Positions 16,061 to 20,941 of a stretch of 20,941 bases of DNA are shown here, in pieces. The DNA lies in contig PLSH01000270.1 in the NCBI GenBank assembly GCA_003165095.1, positions 1 to 20,941 of the forward strand, in the 5' to 3' direction. Position 1 is the stretch's first letter; each line of letters starts with the position of its first letter. The translations under genes and the position numbers were made by a program. Source of the stretch: Acidobacteriaceae bacterium (GTDB lineage: Bacteria; Acidobacteriota; Terriglobia; Terriglobales; Acidobacteriaceae). The notes beneath the pieces were generated by a model. That model was not told the origin of the DNA. It did no database searches and was given only the letters and a program-made list of their open reading frames with translations.

Positions 16061-18391
16061 CTACATGTAGTCGCCGCGCTCGATGCCGAGCTTCTTCATT
16101 TTCGAGTTGAGAGTGGTGCGTTTCAGGTCCAGCCGGGCCGCTGCGCCGTTGGGTCCGCCGATCATGCCCTTGGCCTCGCGCAGCGCACGCAGAATATGGT
16201 CGCGCTCGGCAGCTTGCAACGTGGGACTGGCGCCCACTGCCGACTCGTCGTCCTCTTCATCCATGGATTCGAGTTCCGCGAGCGGCACATGCAGCACCGG
16301 CCCGCGCGATAGAATCACTGCCCGCTCCAGAAAATTCTCAAGCTCGCGAATATTGCCGGGCCACTTCCACGCCAGCAGCGCCTCCATCGCCTGGGGCGGG
16401 ATGGTCTCGATGGTCTTGCCCATGCGGCGGCTGTGGCGCGCCACGAAGTGCCGTACCAGGATGGGAATATCGGCGAGACGTTCCCTGAGCGGCGGCGCGA
16501 ACACGGGAAAGACCTTGAGCCGGTAGAACAGATCGCTGCGGAACTGTTTCTCGGCCATCATTTTGGCCAGGTCGCGATTGGTCGCGGCGATCAGGCGCAC
16601 ATTCACCGCTATGGGTCGCGTGCCGCCCAGCCGCTCGATCTCCCGTTCCTGCAGGGCGCGCAGCAGCTTGGGCTGCAGGTCCAGCGGCAGTTCTCCCACT
16701 TCGTCGAGGAAGAGCGTGCCCTCGTGGGCCAGTTCCAGGCGGCCGATCTTGCGCGCGATGGCTCCGGTGAACGCGCCTTTTTCATGGCCGAAGAGCTCGC
16801 TCTCCAGCAGCCCGGCCGGGATTGCGGCGCAATTCAATTTGATAAACGTGCGCTCGCTGCGCGGGCTCAGCCGGTGAATGGCGCGCGCCAGCAGCTCTTT
16901 GCCGGTTCCCGTCTCGCCCTGGATGAGCACGGTGGCGTCGGTGGGAGCCACGGTTTCGATCTCGCGGAGCACCTGGCGCAGCCCGGTACTTTCGCCCACG
17001 ATATCTTCAAAACGGTGCTCAACGTTGAGTTCTTCCTTGAGATACTCCTTTTCCTGGTTCAGGCGGTCGCGCAGCTCGGCAAGCCGCCGGAATGCGATGG
17101 CGTTATCAACCGCCATTGCCACTTGTCCCGCGATCTGCACCAGCATCTCCAGTTCGTGCTGCCCAAAACTCCCCTCCTGCCGGCTCACCACCGAAAGCGC
17201 GCCAATCGCCTTGTCGTGATGGACCAGCGGAACCCAGCAACCGGACTGCATGCCCATCCGCTTCAGGTAACTGAGCGTATCGGGGGCAAAAGGCGCGGTG
17301 GCCACGCTCTCCAGCAGCACCGGCTCCCGGGTGCGAAACACGATTCCAGACAGCGAGCCGTCAATGGGAACCCGCAATTCGCCGGGAAAAACGCCGGCGC
17401 CCGGACCTCCCAGAAACTGCACCACCATGTCGCCCGCAACCGGGTCGTGTAGCACCAGGCCCGCGTTGTCGTGCGGAATCACCTCGCGTATGGATGCCGA
17501 GATTGCCTCCAGCAGCCGCGCCGCATCCATATTGGCCAGCAGCGCCCCGCTGAGCTGGAAAATCAACGCCTCCTCGGCGCGCTTGCGGTCGGTAAAGTCG
17601 CGCGTCACCTTCGCGTAGCCGGTCACCTGGCCCGAACTGTCGCGAATCGCGGTCAAGATGCTGTCCGCCCAGAAACGCGAGCCGTCTTTGCGGACACGCC
17701 AGCCTTCGTCTTCCACGCGCCCGCGCACTGCAGCCAAACGAAGCAACTCGGCGGGCCTTCCGCGCTCAACATCCTCGTGCGTAAAGAAGCGCGAGAAATG
17801 CGCGCCGACGATCTCCTCTGCCGTATAGCCCTTGATGCGCTCGCCGCCGGGATTCCAGGTCATCACGGAGCCGTCGCTGTCCAGGTGATAGATGGCGTAG
17901 TCGCGCACGCTCTCCACGATGGATCTCAGTTGCTGGTCGTTGCGGCGCAGCGCTTCCTGGGCGGCCCGCTGTTCAGTAGCGTCGCGGATGAAGCTGACCA
18001 CCGCCGCGCCCTGGCCGGAAGCGAACGGCTTGAGCATGATGTCCACGGGAAACTCCGCCCCGTCCTTGCGCAGGCCGTATAGATTCATGGCCGCGCCCAT
18101 CTGCCGGGCGCGCGGATGGGCATTATAGTTTTCGCGGTGCGCGGGATGGCCGCCGCGGAAGCGCTGCGGAACCAGCATCTCGACCGGACGGCCGATGAGT
18201 TCGTCGCTCGAGTAACCGAACAGTTCTTCGGCGCGCGGGTTCGCGTCCCGAATTATCCCGCCGCCGTCGGTGACAAGGATTGCATCCGGGGAAAACTCGA
18301 AGAGACGCTCGATCGTCGTCCGCGCAAGACTAGCCTGAATGCGCTTTTCTTCTGCCGACGCGTCCATTTCAGGGGAATCTGAAGGGCGCAT
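16061..18391 (-). CDS. Sigma-54-dependent transcriptional activator, PAS-PAS-GAF-AAA+-Fis
   Basis: 776 residues. In order: PAS 1 (about 25-140), PAS 2 (152-270), GAF (278-435), a short coiled linker, AAA+ sigma-54 interaction domain (462-690) and a Fis-type helix-turn-helix (725-772). The AAA+ core is complete: Walker A GETGTGKE (492-499), GAFTGA sigma-54 contact loop (539-544), Walker B TLFLDE (559-564) and WPGNIREL (677-684). The C-terminus [29 protein letters not shown] segment resembles FhlA-type activators. There is no receiver domain or membrane segment, so it is a one-component cytosolic sensor taking its signal through PAS/GAF. The start is ATG 18391 with only a weak purine run upstream. 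The gene precedes STAS/Crp on the same strand (159 bases apart), where a sigma-54-like element lies, and is divergent from the ester hydrolase; either could be a target (inference). FhlA-like activity on formate genes is not implied. Confidence 0.93.
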   Translation of the reverse strand: MRPSDSPEMDASAEEKRIQASLARTTIERLFEFSPDAILVTDGGGIIRDANPRAEELFGYSSDELIGRPVEMLVPQRFRGGHPAHRENYNAHPRARQMGAAMNLYGLRKDGAEFPVDIMLKPFASGQGAAVVSFIRDATEQRAAQEALRRNDQQLRSIVESVRDYAIYHLDSDGSVMTWNPGGERIKGYTAEEIVGAHFSRFFTHEDVERGRPAELLRLAAVRGRVEDEGWRVRKDGSRFWADSILTAIRDSSGQVTGYAKVTRDFTDRKRAEEALIFQLSGALLANMDAARLLEAISASIREVIPHDNAGLVLHDPVAGDMVVQFLGGPGAGVFPGELRVPIDGSLSGIVFRTREPVLLESVATAPFAPDTLSYLKRMGMQSGCWVPLVHHDKAIGALSVVSRQEGSFGQHELEMLVQIAGQVAMAVDNAIAFRRLAELRDRLNQEKEYLKEELNVEHRFEDIVGESTGLRQVLREIETVAPTDATVLIQGETGTGKELLARAIHRLSPRSERTFIKLNCAAIPAGLLESELFGHEKGAFTGAIARKIGRLELAHEGTLFLDEVGELPLDLQPKLLRALQEREIERLGGTRPIAVNVRLIAATNRDLAKMMAEKQFRSDLFYRLKVFPVFAPPLRERLADIPILVRHFVARHSRRMGKTIETIPPQAMEALLAWKWPGNIRELENFLERAVILSRGPVLHVPLAELESMDEEDDESAVGASPTLQAAERDHILRALREAKGMIGGPNGAAARLDLKRTTLNSKMKKLGIERGDYM

Positions 18392-18617
18392 TTTTGGGAA
18401 CCGACCTTAGCTGGAACATACCGCTGCAGGCTGGGTTCGCGCAACCGTACCCCTCGGAGCTGCGCCGGAAGTTAACCGGTTGACTCCAATTCCAGCATCG
18501 AGCTGTGCCGCGGCTTGATATACTGCCCCGGCAATCGTATTTTGTGGCGCGATCCTGCGTTTCCCCATAGCTTTCCCTGGCCTCTGTGCCGGGAACACCC
18601 ATAAAGGGACATTCCAG
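18392..18617. other. Divergent intergenic region between the sigma-54 activator and the ester hydrolase
   Basis: 226 bases with no coding frame. It holds a good plus-strand sigma-70-like promoter (18515-18543), a weaker minus-strand pair TTGCGC (18444-18439) and TATGTT (18420-18415) with 18-base spacing for the activator, and an imperfect 14-bp palindrome GTTAACCGGTTGAC (18471-18484; core AACCGGTT) midway that could be an operator. Confidence 0.45.
18515..18543 (+). promoter_or_regulatory. Sigma-70-like promoter of the ester hydrolase gene
   Basis: TTGATA (18515-18520), a 17-base spacer, then TATTTT (18538-18543). Both hexamers are close to the housekeeping consensus and the spacing is ideal. 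The start of transcription would be near 18550, leaving a leader of about 68 bases with a ribosome site just before ATG 18618. Confidence 0.5.
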
Positions 18618-20543
18618 ATGCATTCATTCCGCCGTTTCTCTGCTGCCGCCTTCACGCTAGCCATTGCGTCCGTGATGTTTGGCCAGGCGCAGACCCCGCC
18701 GATGACTCCTGACATTCCAGCCAAATTCACGCCTCCACGCAGCGGCTACGACTTTGTGAAGCGCGAAGTGATGATCCCCATGCGCGACGGCGTGAAGCTC
18801 TACACCGTCATCGCCATCCCTAAAGGCGCAACCCACGCGCCCATCGTGCTCACCCGCACACCCTACGACGCCGCTTCGAGGATGAAGGTCGCGGAGTCGC
18901 CCTACCTGGCCGGCCAGGTCACGGTGGGCGACGATGTCTGGGTCGAAGCCGGATTTATCCGCGTCTTTCAGGATGTGCGCGGCAAATACGGGTCGGAGGG
19001 CGCGTACGTGATGACTCCGCCGCCCACCGGCCCGCTCAATCCCTCCGGCCCCAACGACACCACCGATGCCTGGGACACCATCGACTGGCTGGTGAAAAAC
19101 GTTCCCGAATCCAACGGCAAGGTGGGCATGATCGGCTCTTCCTATGAAGGATTCACGGTAGTCATGGCGCTCATCGATCCGCACCCCGCCTTGAAAGTGG
19201 CCGCGCCGGAGAGCCCCATGGTGGATGGCTGGATGGGAGACGACTGGTTCCACTACGGCGCATTCAGGCAAGTCAACCTCGACTACTTCACCGGCCAGAC
19301 CACGGCTAGAGGCGGCGGCAACGACATTCCACGCATGAATTACGACGATTATTCCAACTTTCTCGAGCAGGGCTCGGCGGGAGACTTCGCCCGCTATGGC
19401 GGACTCGATCAGCTTCCCTTTTGGCGCAAGCTCGAGGAGCATTTAGCTTACGACGAATTCTGGCAGGAGCAGGCGCTGGACAAAATCATCGCGAAAGTTC
19501 CGCTCAAGGTGCCCGTCCTGTGGGAGCAGGGACTGTGGGACCAGGAGGACATGTGGGGCGCCAACCACTCGTATGAAGCCGTGGAGCCGAAGGATACCAA
19601 CAACGATAAGAACTTCCTGGTGATGGGCCCCTGGTCTCACAGCCAAGTGAACCGCGCGGGATGGTCGCTGGGCCCATTGCAGTGGACGGGCGATACCACT
19701 CGCCAGTATCGTCACGACATTCTGCTGCCGTTTTTCACGCAATATCTGGTCGACGGCGCGCCCAGGGCCGACACGCCGCCGGTGCTGGTGTACAACACCG
19801 GCGAAAACCACTGGGACCGCTTCACCCGGTGGCCGATGAGCTGCGAGAACGGCTGCCCGAACAAGTCCAGGCCGATTTATCTTGAAGCCGGCGGTAAGCT
19901 GTCGTTTGACGAGCCGGCAGCTGGCGGCGGGCGCTATACCGAGTACATCTCCGATCCGGCCAAACCGGTTCCGTTTTCGCCGCGGCCATACGTTGTCACC
20001 GATGGTGATGCCTGGAGAACCTGGCTGGTGCACGATCAGCGCTTTGTCGATGGCCGCCCCGACGTGCTCACCTTCGTTACCGATCCGCTGACCGTTCCGC
20101 TGCGCCTGGGCGGACGGCCGGAGGTGAATCTCTATGCATCGACGAGCGGTACAGACAGCGACTGGGTGGTGAAGCTGATCGACGTGTATCCGGGCGCGTA
20201 TCCATACGACGCGCCAATGGGCGGCTATGAACTGCCCATCGCAACCGACATCTTTCGCGGCCGCTATCGCACCAGCTTCTCGCATCCCCAAGCGATAACG
20301 CCGGACCAGCCGCTCCTCTACCAATTCGGACTGCCCATGGTGAATCACGTCTTCAAGCCGGGCCATCGCATCATGGTGCAGGTGCAGTCAAGCCTGTTTC
20401 CCTTGTATGACCGCAACCCGCAGACTTTTGTGACGAATATATTCGATGCCAAGCCGGCGGATTACCAGAAGGCGACCGAGCGAGTGTGGCATACGCCAAG
20501 CGGCGCCAGCTTCATCAGTCTGCCGGTCATGCCGGCGGAGTAA
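18618..20543 (+). CDS. Secreted CocE/NonD-type hydrolase, probable alpha-amino-acid ester hydrolase / glutaryl-7-ACA acylase family
   Basis: 641 residues from ATG 18618, with AAAGGGA about nine bases upstream. Residues 1-24 are a Sec signal peptide. The alpha/beta-hydrolase domain has GSSYEGF (nucleophile S175), D308 in WDQEDMWG and H341 in GPWSH as the triad, all at the spacing known for Xanthomonas citri alpha-amino-acid ester hydrolase (S174, D307, H340). The carboxylate cluster that binds the substrate alpha-amino group in that enzyme is also present: an Asp in MGDDWFHYG (about 208-209), E310 and D311. A C-terminal jelly-roll domain (about 400-641) completes the X-Pro dipeptidyl-peptidase/CocE architecture. 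Such enzymes hydrolyse alpha-amino esters and amides and can transfer the acyl group to beta-lactam nuclei. The natural role is unknown; scavenging of amino-acid esters or short peptides in the periplasm is plausible. The gene is divergent from the sigma-54 activator. Confidence 0.92.
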   Translation: MHSFRRFSAAAFTLAIASVMFGQAQTPPMTPDIPAKFTPPRSGYDFVKREVMIPMRDGVKLYTVIAIPKGATHAPIVLTRTPYDAASRMKVAESPYLAGQVTVGDDVWVEAGFIRVFQDVRGKYGSEGAYVMTPPPTGPLNPSGPNDTTDAWDTIDWLVKNVPESNGKVGMIGSSYEGFTVVMALIDPHPALKVAAPESPMVDGWMGDDWFHYGAFRQVNLDYFTGQTTARGGGNDIPRMNYDDYSNFLEQGSAGDFARYGGLDQLPFWRKLEEHLAYDEFWQEQALDKIIAKVPLKVPVLWEQGLWDQEDMWGANHSYEAVEPKDTNNDKNFLVMGPWSHSQVNRAGWSLGPLQWTGDTTRQYRHDILLPFFTQYLVDGAPRADTPPVLVYNTGENHWDRFTRWPMSCENGCPNKSRPIYLEAGGKLSFDEPAAGGGRYTEYISDPAKPVPFSPRPYVVTDGDAWRTWLVHDQRFVDGRPDVLTFVTDPLTVPLRLGGRPEVNLYASTSGTDSDWVVKLIDVYPGAYPYDAPMGGYELPIATDIFRGRYRTSFSHPQAITPDQPLLYQFGLPMVNHVFKPGHRIMVQVQSSLFPLYDRNPQTFVTNIFDAKPADYQKATERVWHTPSGASFISLPVMPAE

Positions 20544-20572
20544 GCTGCCGCTGAAACCCAAACCCTCCGCGG

Positions 20573-20941
20573 ATGCAGTATTCTCTGAGCGTGGACGCGG
20601 CATCTTCCAAACCGGGCGAACTCGTTCTGCCGGTTCAGGCCGGGCAGCCGTCTGCCGCGGCCCCGGAGTCGGCTCTTCATTTCCCCGGGCCATCGCCCAT
20701 GTTGCTTCAGGAGCTCTGGATTCGCGCGGAAGGGGAAGCCTGCGGCCTCACCCCGGCGGAGTTCGGCTCGATCCTGGCTTCGGTGGGCGCAAAGGTTAAT
20801 CACGGCCTTCCACCCGGCATTCTTCCCGATTCCAGCCAGAAGACAGCCTTTTTCCGAGGGCTGCATCACTCCGAACTTGCTCTGGCTCATGCCTGCGCAC
20901 TCGGACGCGAAATTGCATGGGAGCGTTTCCTGGCACAATAT
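20573..20941 (+). CDS. Probable RNA polymerase sigma-70-family factor, N-terminal part
   Basis: An open frame from ATG 20573 runs 123 codons to the window edge without a stop. It starts MQYSLSVDAASSKPGELVL, has a Pro/Ala-rich first 45 residues, then LLQELWIRAEGEACGLTPAEF and, near the edge, LALAHACALGREIAWERFLAQY. The last piece resembles the start of sigma region 2 in acidobacterial ECF-like sigma factors (an alternating Ala/Leu helix followed by WERF..QY). Most of region 2 and all of region 4 lie outside, so the family is a likely rather than firm call. No Shine-Dalgarno is visible before 20573; ATG 20699 (MLLQELW) is an alternative start with no better site. It lies 29 bases after the ester hydrolase stop on the same strand. 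Confidence 0.6.
   Translation, partial: MQYSLSVDAASSKPGELVLPVQAGQPSAAAPESALHFPGPSPMLLQELWIRAEGEACGLTPAEFGSILASVGAKVNHGLPPGILPDSSQKTAFFRGLHHSELALAHACALGREIAWERFLAQY

Noticed and set aside
16433..17452. 339-codon plus-strand open frame
   Set aside because: Antisense to the AAA+ and GAF domains of the sigma-54 activator; a composition shadow.
18545..18561. TGGCGCGATCCTGCG as a sigma-54 promoter for the ester hydrolase
   Set aside because: GG and GC are 9 bases apart instead of 10 and the -12 half is poor; the sigma-70-like pair just upstream is better.
18657..20366. Two long minus-strand open frames (261 and 307 codons) opposite the ester hydrolase
   Set aside because: The plus-strand gene has a signal peptide and full catalytic motifs; the antisense frames have no motif or ribosome site.

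Overview
The window reads as a fragment of a chromosome from an Acidobacteriota member, probably of the Terriglobia (Acidobacteriaceae/Bryobacter-like) lineage. This is inferred from three things: GC-rich coding DNA, the mix of gene families (Tat-exported glycoside hydrolase and amidohydrolase, VIT/VWA protein, very large TPR protein, PAS/GAF enhancer-binding regulator, CocE/NonD esterase), and the style of the sigma-factor N-terminus at the right edge. No rRNA, tRNA, CRISPR array, insertion sequence or phage gene was seen.

Left block (1-11986, minus strand). Four genes are packed head to tail with overlapping ends, so they almost certainly form one operon read right to left. Gene 1 is a membrane-anchored beta-propeller with 14 recognisable repeats, enough for two seven-bladed propellers. 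Gene 2 is a secreted VIT + von Willebrand factor A protein with an intact MIDAS. Gene 3 is a 2465-residue membrane-anchored TPR-type protein. Gene 4 is an N-terminally anchored protein of unknown function cut off by the window edge. The junctions are a 4-base ATGA overlap (1/2), a 17-base overlap with a TTG start (2/3) and another ATGA overlap (3/4). All four have an N-terminal signal or anchor and no enzyme domain is visible. This looks like an envelope scaffold or sensing assembly and is the best candidate for an undescribed system.

Middle block (12238-15901). A Tat-exported glycoside hydrolase family 28 (polygalacturonase-like) gene on the minus strand is divergent from a Tat-signal amidohydrolase on the plus strand. 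The amidohydrolase appears broken: its Tat signal and its barrel lie in different frames, the metal-binding HxH segment is missing, and the usual catalytic Asp is Asn. Convergent to it is a two-gene operon of a STAS-domain protein lacking the phosphorylatable serine and a Crp/Fnr-type regulator. That operon ends in a hairpin plus T-run placed inside the 3' end of the amidohydrolase frame.

Right block (16061-20941). A PAS-PAS-GAF-AAA+-Fis sigma-54 activator on the minus strand lies upstream of the STAS/Crp operon and is divergent from a secreted alpha-amino-acid ester hydrolase/glutaryl-7-ACA acylase-like enzyme on the plus strand. A 17-bp palindrome that also fits the sigma-54 -24/-12 pattern sits directly in front of the STAS gene. 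The window ends in the first 123 codons of a probable RNA polymerase sigma factor.
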